A stretch of 64,000 bases of DNA from Microlunatus speluncae (GTDB lineage: Bacteria > Actinomycetota > Actinomycetes > Propionibacteriales > Propionibacteriaceae): the NCBI RefSeq assembly GCF_009299835.1, contig NZ_VKCZ01000014.1, positions 124,001 through 188,000 on the forward strand, in the 5' to 3' direction. Made by a program: the position numbers and the translations under genes. Positions 1-9,453 of this stretch are shown here, piece by piece (position 1 is the stretch's first letter; each line of letters starts with the position of its first letter). The notes beneath the pieces are model-generated. The model was not told the origin of the DNA. It did not search any database and saw only the letters and a list, made by a program, of their open reading frames with translations.

Positions 1-597
1 GCCGTCGAAGATCAACTCACAGGCGTCGTCCCAGCCCAGGTAGGGCGGCAGCCAGTCCACCGCCAGCAGCCGGCCGACGGTTCGGTCGACGCCGAGCTCC
101 TCGCGGACCTCCCGGATCGCGCCGTCCCTCGGCGATTCGAACGGCTCCACGATGCCGCCGGGCAGCTCCCAGTCGGTCTTGAACGTCGTCTGGCAGAGCA
201 GCACCCGGCCGGCCCGGTCGCGGAACACCACGTGGGCGATCAGCCGCTTCCGTGGCAGCGCGGAGTTCATCACTCCGGAGAAGCCGTCGGGTCCGCGCAC
301 CTGGTCCGCCGCCAACCGGCCGTAGATGATCATGTCGTCGTGATCACCGTCCGGCCGGGCCACGGCCTGCCGTCGGATCCCTTCCTGCCGGAATCCGGCC
401 CGGAGCAGGGCGCGGCGGGCGGCGTGATCATCGGCCGGCCTGGTCACTTCGAGTCGGCGCAGGCCGCGACCGATCAGCGCGTCGTCGGCCGCGGCGCTGA
501 CGGCCTGTTCCAGCGAGGCAGGCGGCAGCGCCCCGTTCCACCGGAGGGTCGCCGAGTCGTCGGCTGTCGTCTCCACTGCTATCTCGAACCCGGCCAC
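1..597 (-). CDS. Nudix hydrolase with N-terminal GNAT-like segment (3' end outside window)
   Basis: The gene reads leftward off the window, so its C-terminus is missing. The visible 199 residues hold a complete Nudix box at about residues 148-170 (G-x5-E-x7-REVREELGV), the metal-binding signature of enzymes that hydrolyse nucleoside-diphosphate-linked substrates. The first ~100 residues resemble the C-terminal half of RimJ/RimL-type GNAT acetyltransferases (LIGRGLRRLEV, LLRAGFRQEGI) and are too short for a full acetyltransferase, so they may be a remnant or docking part. The GTG at 597 is the first usable start, because an in-frame TGA lies 63 bases upstream. The substrate cannot be told from sequence. 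Confidence 0.8.
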   Translation of the reverse strand, partial: MAGFEIAVETTADDSATLRWNGALPPASLEQAVSAAADDALIGRGLRRLEVTRPADDHAARRALLRAGFRQEGIRRQAVARPDGDHDDMIIYGRLAADQVRGPDGFSGVMNSALPRKRLIAHVVFRDRAGRVLLCQTTFKTDWELPGGIVEPFESPRDGAIREVREELGVDRTVGRLLAVDWLPPYLGWDDACELIFDG

Positions 598-778
598 CGC
601 CCCATTGTGGCCGACGGTGAGGACTTCGGTGATGACGCCCGGTGAGCCGCCCTTTGATCAGGAGGCCGGCGATCGAACCGCCCAGAGTGCGGGAGCACGA
701 TCTGCCGACAGCTCAGGGTACGAACACCCGAGCCGCCACACCACCAACGCAAGATCGGTCGACGAAGCGGCGCGCTGA

Positions 779-2332
779 CTACTGGTCGCGGCGCTCGGTC
801 CGGTCGGTCCGGTCGGGGTCGGCGAGGGTCCAGATGGCGTGGGCGAAGGCGCGGTTGCCCAGGTCGTGGGTGCCGGAGTGGTTGGTCAGGTACACGTCGC
901 CGTGGGGTGACCGGTAGAGCAGCACACCGGGGTCGGGTTGTCGGCGTTGCCAGCCACCGTGGGTGAGACAGCGGTGTTCCGGCCGGGTGTCGGGGGCGAG
1001 GTTGTCGATCCTCGTTTGACCGGGCAGGCCGCCGCGGTGCCGGGCCAGGAACGGCTGGACATGATCCAGATCGAACCCGCTCGTGGCGGTGGACCAGGGA
1101 AAACTGCTCCCGGGCTGTCGGAGGCGGAGGTAGCGGCGGTGCCGGTCAGGGATCTCGTAACTGTCGACCGGCGGCGGGATGTCGTTCAGATCGATCACCG
1201 GCCGGACCTTCACCCGGGTATGACCGAGCCAGCTTTGGACGATGCTCATGGTGGTGGGTTTGAGGCCAGGCACCCGGCAGATCCCGTGGCGCTTCTCCAA
1301 CGATTCCGCCGCAATATGCACCACCAGATAGGCGGTCGGCAACAATTTCGTGAGGTCGATCCGTTCCAACATGCGTTGTACCGCAGCCTGGAAGATCGCC
1401 GACTCCACGTCGACCGCGGGCGGCAGGTCACGCAGCGCCGGGTGGACGTCGGATTCCTCGACCGGGCCGCCGGTCTCGGCCATGATCTCTTCGACGGCGG
1501 CGGCGAGGTCTTCATCGAACAGGTCGGGCTGGCGATGCCGTGCCCGCAGCTCAGCGGCTTGGAGATCATCACCCAACAGGGCGAGGGCTTCGGCGCGGCG
1601 TTCGTCGGCGGTGCCGGCCTCTTCGGGAAGGTAGCCGGCCAACTCGTCGACCGCGGCATACAGACGGTTCGTTTTCACGGCTTCGATTCGGCCGTGGATG
1701 CTGCGCATCCCGTCCTCGTCAACTCGACCCAGCCAGACGCCGCGTTCCTTCCTCCGCCGCCCGATCAACGCCTCGTAGGCGTCCGGGTCAACGGCCAGGA
1801 TCGCCGCCAGCGTGCGGTTCTCCAGCTTGGTCCAAGGCACGACCCCGGCGAACCGGGCGATCTCTTCATCGACCAACAGGGCCTGATCGAAGAGAAGAGG
1901 ACGGGTGAGGCGGGCGATCTTGGCTCCCTGCCAGCCCCGCAGCTCACCCCGAACCACCTTTCCCCACAGCAGTGGGAACCGGTGGCGGAGGTCGAGGGCG
2001 TCGCCGACGAAGTACAGCCCGGAGCCGAGGCTCTTGCCGATCTTCACGCTGAACTCCGCCATCGCCAGATCGTTCACCTCCGGCGTACCATCTCCACCCG
2101 GCCGGACCCCACGCGCAGCACCAGGCAAGTCGAGCTGATCATGATGGATCGACTCCGCCGGATACGCATCAGCCCACGCCGCCGCGAGCACCAACAACTT
2201 GTTCTCCGCCAGGACCTGGGCCCGCTGCGCCTCGGCGGCGGCATCAAGGATCCCGCGGGCATCCAGCCCCGCGGTGCACCCCTCCAACGCTCTGTCGAAC
2301 ATGTGTTCTATTCTAGTCGTGATCACCGACAT
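779..2332 (-). CDS. DUF222 / HNH endonuclease domain protein (13E12-repeat type)
   Basis: 517 residues. The N-terminal and central part is the helical DUF222 domain typical of actinobacterial 13E12-repeat proteins. The C-terminus carries an HNH-nuclease-like core (FDLDHVQPF, then LAPDTRPEHRCLTHGGW near residues 440-480) with the histidines and asparagine expected for metal-dependent DNA cleavage. Family members occur in many copies per genome, and their biological role is not established. The start is the ATG at 2332, and the gene ends 181 bases from the Nudix gene. Just upstream lies a region with IS-end-like repeats. The family assignment is firm; the function is not. Confidence 0.85.
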   Translation of the reverse strand: MSVITTRIEHMFDRALEGCTAGLDARGILDAAAEAQRAQVLAENKLLVLAAAWADAYPAESIHHDQLDLPGAARGVRPGGDGTPEVNDLAMAEFSVKIGKSLGSGLYFVGDALDLRHRFPLLWGKVVRGELRGWQGAKIARLTRPLLFDQALLVDEEIARFAGVVPWTKLENRTLAAILAVDPDAYEALIGRRRKERGVWLGRVDEDGMRSIHGRIEAVKTNRLYAAVDELAGYLPEEAGTADERRAEALALLGDDLQAAELRARHRQPDLFDEDLAAAVEEIMAETGGPVEESDVHPALRDLPPAVDVESAIFQAAVQRMLERIDLTKLLPTAYLVVHIAAESLEKRHGICRVPGLKPTTMSIVQSWLGHTRVKVRPVIDLNDIPPPVDSYEIPDRHRRYLRLRQPGSSFPWSTATSGFDLDHVQPFLARHRGGLPGQTRIDNLAPDTRPEHRCLTHGGWQRRQPDPGVLLYRSPHGDVYLTNHSGTHDLGNRAFAHAIWTLADPDRTDRTERRDQ

Positions 2333-2390
2333 TCGCTGTCATGTCGCAGGACATCGGTGACCGTTCCGCATCAAGACATCGGTGACAGTT
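2324..2390 (+). repeat. IS-end-like repeat, left copy beside kinase gene
   Basis: Two direct copies of ACATCGGTGAC (2351-2361 and 2376-2386, period 25) sit in this segment. The block at about 2336-2362 matches, in inverted orientation and with a few mismatches, the block at 3381-3407. A 13-base word, CACCGACATTCGC, at 2324-2336 recurs directly at 3420-3432. Such GATGTC/GGTGAC-rich ends are familiar from IS481-type elements of actinobacteria. No transposase is present, so this is at most a relic. Confidence 0.45.
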
Positions 2391-2498
2391 CAGGCCTCAA
2401 TGGTGGTGACACTTCGGGACGTCACGGGCTATGAAGACGTGGTGCTTTGGACTGAAGATCGCTACCGAGCTCGGCGTCAATGCCGATAGCGTCGCGGC

Positions 2499-3248
2499 GT
2501 GGCCGACGTCGACGAACAGCCTCTTGAGGGCGGAAACGCCTCTGCCGAAGTGGTACGGGTCGGATCGACCGTGCGGAAACCATGGCTGGCCAGCACTCCG
2601 GCCGTGAATGACTACGCGGGCCACCTTCTGGCCGTCGGAATCGATCTTCCCCGGCCGCTTGGTCGTGACGACAAGGCCCGCCAGATTCTTGAGTACGTCG
2701 ATGGAGCCCTCGCCCAGACCTTGCCTCGGTTCGGTTCAGACGAACTCCAGCGTGTCGGCGGCCTAGTCCGCTCCATCCACGACGCCAGTGCGTCATACCG
2801 GGCCCTTGACGACGCCGCTTGGGACGTGCTCCTTCCTAGCGACGGCGCCGACTTGATCTGTCACAACGATCTTGCCCCGTGGAATCTCATCGTCGGCGAG
2901 CGGTGGGTCTTCATCGACTGGGACGCGGCAGGCCCCAGCACCCGGCTGTGGGACCTCGCCTACGCCACCCAGTCCTTCGCAGGACTCAACCCCGACGAAC
3001 TCGACGGCGCGCCGGACCGGCTCGGTGCCTTCGCCGCCGGCTACGGCGCCGACGACACACTCCGCGAGCAGCTGCCAGACGCCATGGCCCGCCGGGCCCG
3101 GGCTAGCTTCGAAAGCCTCCGCGATGCCCACGCTCGCGGCGAGGAGCCCTGGGCCACGATGTTTCTTAGCGGACACGGCGACTACTGGCGATCTGTCGCC
3201 GATTTCCTCAGCACATACGCTTCCAGCTGGCGCGCGGCCCTTCGCTGA
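2499..3248 (+). CDS. Aminoglycoside phosphotransferase (APH) family kinase
   Basis: 249 residues of the APH/choline-kinase-like fold. Visible are the N-terminal lobe (EQPLEGGNAS, VVRVGSTVRKP), the catalytic loop HNDLAPWNLI near residue 126 with its Asp base and Asn, and the metal-binding IDWDAAG motif about 18 residues later. Family members phosphorylate small molecules; no antibiotic specificity can be assigned. Chosen start: GTG at 2499, which matches the usual family N-terminus. The gene lies between inverted IS-end-like sequences (about 2336 and 3400) and is not co-oriented with an operon, which suggests it was acquired as a single-gene cargo. Confidence 0.85.
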   Translation: MADVDEQPLEGGNASAEVVRVGSTVRKPWLASTPAVNDYAGHLLAVGIDLPRPLGRDDKARQILEYVDGALAQTLPRFGSDELQRVGGLVRSIHDASASYRALDDAAWDVLLPSDGADLICHNDLAPWNLIVGERWVFIDWDAAGPSTRLWDLAYATQSFAGLNPDELDGAPDRLGAFAAGYGADDTLREQLPDAMARRARASFESLRDAHARGEEPWATMFLSGHGDYWRSVADFLSTYASSWRAALR

Positions 3249-3375
3249 CCAAATTTCCGGCTTCACCGACATCGGAGTTTGGCCGCAGATCCGAGCCTGG
3301 CGGGCGGGTCGTGTGGATCGGTGGACCATCGTCCGCATTTGCGCTTCGGGTGAGCGGCCCGCGTCCCAAGACCGG

Positions 3376-3436
3376 CTGAGTGTCACCGAAGTCCTGATAC
3401 ATCACACACCGACATTCACCACCGACATTCGCAGTG
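3376..3436 (+). repeat. IS-end-like repeat, right copy beside kinase gene
   Basis: The block 3381-3407, read on the minus strand, gives a GTGATGT...AGGACTTCGGTGACA pattern that resembles the left block at 2336-2362. The word CACCGACATTCGC at 3420-3432 repeats the left copy at 2324-2336 in direct orientation. Together they bracket about 1.08 kb holding only the kinase gene. Confidence 0.4.
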
Positions 3437-3473
3437 GAACAAGGGAATCCGGGGCACTTCGGCTGGGCGGCGA

Positions 3474-3479
3474 TACGGT
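3474..3479 (+). promoter_or_regulatory. -10 box TACGGT, 6 nt before ATG
   Basis: TANNNT hexamer six bases upstream of the ATG at 3486, the spacing expected for a leaderless actinobacterial transcript. Confidence 0.45.
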
Positions 3480-3485
3480 TCGGGG

Positions 3486-3854
3486 ATGAGTGTGATCGCA
3501 CAGGTGTTCGTGGTGTTGGCCGGACTGTTTCATGTCGGGGTGTTCGTGATGGAGAGCGTGCTGTTTCGACGGCCGAGCATCTATCAACGGTTTCTGATCA
3601 AGGACGAGACCGAGGCGGCCGCGGCACGGCCGTGGGCCTTCAATCAGGGTTTCTACAACCTGTTTCTGGCCATGGGGGCGCTCGGCGGGTTGATCTTGGG
3701 CGGCGAGCGGGGCTATGCGATCGCTCTGTTCAGCTGCGCCTGCATGGCCGGCGCCGCAGCCGTACTGTACGGCTCCGACCGCCGGATGCTGCGCGCCGCC
3801 CTGGCGCAGGCCGCGCTGCCGATCATCGCCCTGGTGCTGGCCGCTCTGGTCTGA
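3486..3854 (+). CDS. DUF1304 family small membrane protein
   Basis: 122 residues with four hydrophobic stretches (about residues 4-24, 50-70, 72-92 and 100-121), so a small integral membrane protein. The FHVGVFVMESVLF segment and the RPWAFNQGFYNLFLAMGA block are hallmarks of DUF1304. The family has no established biochemical role. The start ATG at 3486 has a TANNNT box six bases upstream and no clear Shine-Dalgarno, so a leaderless mRNA is likely. It converges on glgB, with a CTTCGACAGG repeat between them. Confidence 0.85.
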   Translation: MSVIAQVFVVLAGLFHVGVFVMESVLFRRPSIYQRFLIKDETEAAAARPWAFNQGFYNLFLAMGALGGLILGGERGYAIALFSCACMAGAAAVLYGSDRRMLRAALAQAALPIIALVLAALV

Positions 3855-3879
3855 CCGGTACCGCGGCTTGATCCAACCT

Positions 3880-3903
3880 GCCCTTCGACAGGCTCAGTGA
3901 ACG
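3880..3903 (+). repeat. CTTCGACAGG-family intergenic repeat
   Basis: One copy of the 24-26 base repeat (core CTTCGACAGGCTCAG, here followed by TGAACG instead of GGAACG). It lies between the convergent DUF1304 gene and glgB, 11 bases from the glgB stop codon. Other copies in this window are near 12288, 21524, 26587, 27083, 49587, 55809, 57205 and 57567. Confidence 0.9.
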
Positions 3904-3913
3904 TTCCGCCGGG

Positions 3914-5881
3914 CTATTCGGAGGCCAGGCGGGCGATCTCGCGGGCGGCCGCGTCGGCCTTGTCCTGGTCGGGCTGCTCGTCGACGACGTGCGGATCGTG
4001 CCGGAACCAGACCGCGCCGAGCGCCGGCAGGGAGATCGTCGCCGAGGCCGGCATGCCGTTCAGGCCGACGTCGGTGGCGATCACCTGACCGAGGTTGCCG
4101 ACGGTGCCGGTGCCGTCGTAGATGCTCGAATCGGTGTTCAGGATCTCGGTCCAGATGCCTTCCGCCGGCAGCCCGATCCGGTAGTCGGTCCGCGGATCGG
4201 CGGAGAAGTTGATCACGCTCGCCAGCATCTGTCCCGCGCCGTCCAGCCGGACGAAGGAGAAGACGTTGCCGTAGCTGTCGTCGGCGTTGATCCAACGGAA
4301 GCCGGCGGGATCGTTGTCCAGCTTCCACAGCGCCGGGTGGGCCTTGTAGAGCCGGTTCAGTTCCTTGATCAACAACTGGACGCCGCGGTGACCCCACTGC
4401 TGGGTCAGATCCCAGTCGACGCTGCGCTGCTCCGAGAATTCCCGGCGCTGGCCGAACTCGGTGCCCATGAACAGCAGGTTCTTGCCCGGATGTGACCACA
4501 TGAACGCGTAGAACGCCCGCAGGGTGGCGAACTTCCGCCACTCGTCGCCGGTCGCCCGCTCGAACATCGATCCCTTGCCGTGCACCACTTCGTCATGACT
4601 GATCGGCAGGATGAAGTTCTCCGAGTACGCGTACGACAGCGCGAAGGTCAGATCGTGATGATGATGTTGCCGGTGGATCGGATCGCGGCCGAAGTAGCTC
4701 AGCGAATCGTTCATCCAGCCCATGTTCCACTTGAAGCCGAAGCCGAGCCCACCATGATCGATCCGGGCCGTGACGCCGGGCCAGGAGGTCGACTCCTCGG
4801 CGACCAGGAAGACGCCGGGTTTGCGCCGGTAGGCGTGCGCGTTGACCTCGCGCAGCAGCTCGATCGCTTCCAGGTTCTCGTTGCCCCCGTTGACGTTCGG
4901 CACCCACTCGCCGGGCCCGCGGGAGTAGTCCAGATAGAGCATCGAGGCGACGGCGTCGATCCGCAGCGCGTCGATGTGATACTCCTCCAGCCAATACCAG
5001 GCGTTGGAGATCAGGAAGCTCTTCACCTCGTTGCGGCCGAAATTGAAGATGTAGGAACCCCAGTCCGGATGCCAGCCCAGCCGCGGGTCCTCGTGCTCGT
5101 AGAGGGCGGTGCCGTCGAAGCGCTGCAGCGCATACGGATCGGTGGCGAAGTGACCGGGCACCCAGTCGACGATGACGCCGATCCCGGCCTGATGAAGTTG
5201 ATCAACGAGGTAGCGGAACTCGTCCGGTGACCCGAGTCGCGACACCGGCGCGAAGTAGCCGGTGACGTGATAGCCCCAGGACCCTTCGTACGGGTGCTCG
5301 GCCACCGGTAGGAACTCGACGTGGGTGTAGCCCTGCCAGGTGACGTATTCGACCAGTTCCTTCGCCAGCTGGAGATAACTGAGCCCACGCCGCCAGGACC
5401 CGAGGTGCACCTCGTAGACGCTCATCGGCTCGGCGTGCGGCTGGTACTGCTCGCGCTTCTTCAACCAGGCATCGTCATTCCAGGCATAACCACTGGTGTA
5501 GACGATCGAGGCGGTGTGCGGCGCCGCCTCGCAGAAGCGGGCCATCGGGTCCGCCTTGAGCAGCCAGCTGCCGTCGGGGGTGAGGATCTCGAACTTGTAG
5601 AGCGCGCCGGAGCCGACGCCGGGCACGAAGGTGGCCCAGACGCCGGAGTCGGGCACCCGGTGCAGCGGGGTGTCCTCGCCGTTCCAACCGTTGAAGTCGC
5701 CGACCAGCCGGACCTGCTGGGCATTCGGCGCCCAGACCGAGAAGCGGGTGCCGCTGTCGCCGCCGTCGATCGACATCTCGACCGCCCCGAGCCGGCGCCA
5801 GCATTCGGTGTCGTGTCCGCCGTGGAACCCGCCCAGATCGACTCCGGTCAGCCCGCCGGTCACCGTGTCAGTCATGATCAT
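3914..5881 (-). CDS. glgB: 1,4-alpha-glucan branching enzyme
   Basis: 655 residues. It transfers alpha-1,4 chains to form alpha-1,6 branches in glycogen-like glucan in the cytoplasm. One N-terminal CBM48 domain (FSVWAPNAQQVRLVGDFNGW) is followed by a GH13 barrel with the nucleophile Asp in RIDAVASMLY (about residue 308), the acid/base Glu in LVAEEST (about 361) and the conserved ISHDEVVHGKGS. It is shorter than mycobacterial GlgB (about 730 residues) because the extra N-terminal N1 module is absent. It overlaps the maltokinase gene by 14 bases, so the glgE-pep2-glgB genes form one translationally coupled minus-strand operon. The start is the ATG at 5881; a second ATG at 5875 is equally placed. 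Confidence 0.97.
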   Translation of the reverse strand: MIMTDTVTGGLTGVDLGGFHGGHDTECWRRLGAVEMSIDGGDSGTRFSVWAPNAQQVRLVGDFNGWNGEDTPLHRVPDSGVWATFVPGVGSGALYKFEILTPDGSWLLKADPMARFCEAAPHTASIVYTSGYAWNDDAWLKKREQYQPHAEPMSVYEVHLGSWRRGLSYLQLAKELVEYVTWQGYTHVEFLPVAEHPYEGSWGYHVTGYFAPVSRLGSPDEFRYLVDQLHQAGIGVIVDWVPGHFATDPYALQRFDGTALYEHEDPRLGWHPDWGSYIFNFGRNEVKSFLISNAWYWLEEYHIDALRIDAVASMLYLDYSRGPGEWVPNVNGGNENLEAIELLREVNAHAYRRKPGVFLVAEESTSWPGVTARIDHGGLGFGFKWNMGWMNDSLSYFGRDPIHRQHHHHDLTFALSYAYSENFILPISHDEVVHGKGSMFERATGDEWRKFATLRAFYAFMWSHPGKNLLFMGTEFGQRREFSEQRSVDWDLTQQWGHRGVQLLIKELNRLYKAHPALWKLDNDPAGFRWINADDSYGNVFSFVRLDGAGQMLASVINFSADPRTDYRIGLPAEGIWTEILNTDSSIYDGTGTVGNLGQVIATDVGLNGMPASATISLPALGAVWFRHDPHVVDEQPDQDKADAAAREIARLASE

Positions 5882-7264
5882 CCTTCCCCGCCACTTCCTG
5901 ATCTTCGTTCGTCCGTTGCTTGTCCGACGCCAGCCGGATGATCGCGTCGAGCGGGATGCGTACCCAGTCCGGCCGGTTGCGAACCTCGTAGCCGAGCTCG
6001 TAGATGGCCTTGTCCGCCACGTAGGCGTCGATGATCATCCGGTCCACCTCGGTTGGTGGGTCGGCCGCGGCATAGCCCTCGATGAACGCGGCCTGCGCCG
6101 CACCGGCCCAGTCGTCATCGGCCGCCTCGGGAGAATCGGCGACGGCGTAGTCGAAGGACCGGAGCATCCCGGCGACGTCGCGCCACCGGCTGTCCGGCAG
6201 CAGCCGTTCGGCCATCGTCTTGGCCGGCTCACCCTCGAAGTCGATGATCTTCCAGCCGGCCGAGGTGCGCAGCGTCTGGCCCAGATGGAAGTCGCCGTGC
6301 ACCCGCTGGGTGTCCAGGGTCAGCCCGGACAACCGGTCGAACCGAGCCCGGATCGCGTCGGCGTGATCATGGAGCTGCGGTGCGAACTCGACAGTCCGCT
6401 GCAGCCGATCGGTCATCCCCGCCGCGATCTCCTCGCCGGACCGGGTGCCGGTCGGGAAGGCCGAGCGCAGCACCTGATGCACCCCGGCCAGCGCCGCACC
6501 GAGCCGGCGGGCGCCGTCTGTGAAGTCGGTGGTCGACTCCGCCGCCTCGACCGCGAGCCGCCAGCCGTCCTCGGCGTCGGAGAACAGTTCGGTCAGCATC
6601 CCGAGATCGGCACGCAGAGCGGTGCCGCGGAGCGGCCAGGTCGCGGTGATCTTGCCGTACAGCCGCGCCGCGTCCGTCGCGTCCGCCTCGTTCAAGGCCC
6701 GGTGCACGGTGATGTCGAGGTTGTCGCCGAGCTCGAGTCGGCGGAACAGCTTGAGCAGGGCGCGGTCGCCGTACCGGATCGAAGTATTGCTCTGCTCGCC
6801 GGTGAGCCGACTCGGCGGCAGGTCGGCCGGCAGCCCGGTGACGGCCGGCTCCGGTACGAACTCCAGCTCATGATCATCGGCCGCCACCGGGGCACCGGTG
6901 AGCAAGGAGACCAAGATCACCGAGCTGGCGTCGGGATCGTCGGTCGCGTCGAAGCCGGCCAGCGTCCCGTGATCATCGACCTCGATCCGGCGCAGCTCCG
7001 ACCGGTCCGGTGACTCCGCCGCCGGCCGGTACGCCAGCGGCAGCTGGTAGTACTCGGCGTGCGTGTCGGGATAGCCGACCTCGACGATCTCGATCCGCAC
7101 CGCCGGCCACTCGCCGGGCGGCCGCAACCAGGGCAGCGGGGTCAGCGAACGCAGCGTCGCCGACCGGCCCTTGCCGGCGAACCAGCGCGATGACTCCAGG
7201 AACGGCAGCAACGATCCGTCGGACCCGGCTCCATCGGATCCGGCGGCCGGGACCTCGGACCCCG

Positions 7265-7268
<4 letters not shown>
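5868..7268 (-). CDS. pep2: Maltokinase (Pep2/Mak)
   Basis: 466 residues. It phosphorylates maltose with ATP to maltose 1-phosphate, the donor used by GlgE. The N-terminal cap (FLESSRWFAGKGR) is typical of Mak. Motifs seen are EQSNTS near residue 164, the kinase loop VHGDFHLGQ near 322-330, and the metal-binding IIDFEGEP with MAERL just after. Length matches the mycobacterial enzyme (455). It overlaps the glgE stop by four bases (ATGA) and overlaps glgB downstream. In many actinobacteria this gene is fused or adjacent to treS; no treS is seen here, so the maltose source must be encoded elsewhere. Confidence 0.95.
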
Positions 7269-9349
<2,081 letters not shown>

Positions 9350-9453
9350 GCAGCCAACCTAGTGCACATCGAGGGTGTCCCGCGCCGCCCGCTGCCGGCC
9401 GTGCTCGGTTACCGTGAGCCGCGCGCGCGATCCAACGATTCACCGTCCGCCCC

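Noticed and set aside
3208..3587. Small minus-strand frames between the kinase and DUF1304 genes
   Set aside because: They cross the IS-end-like repeat and the DUF1304 coding region; no ribosome site and no recognisable protein.
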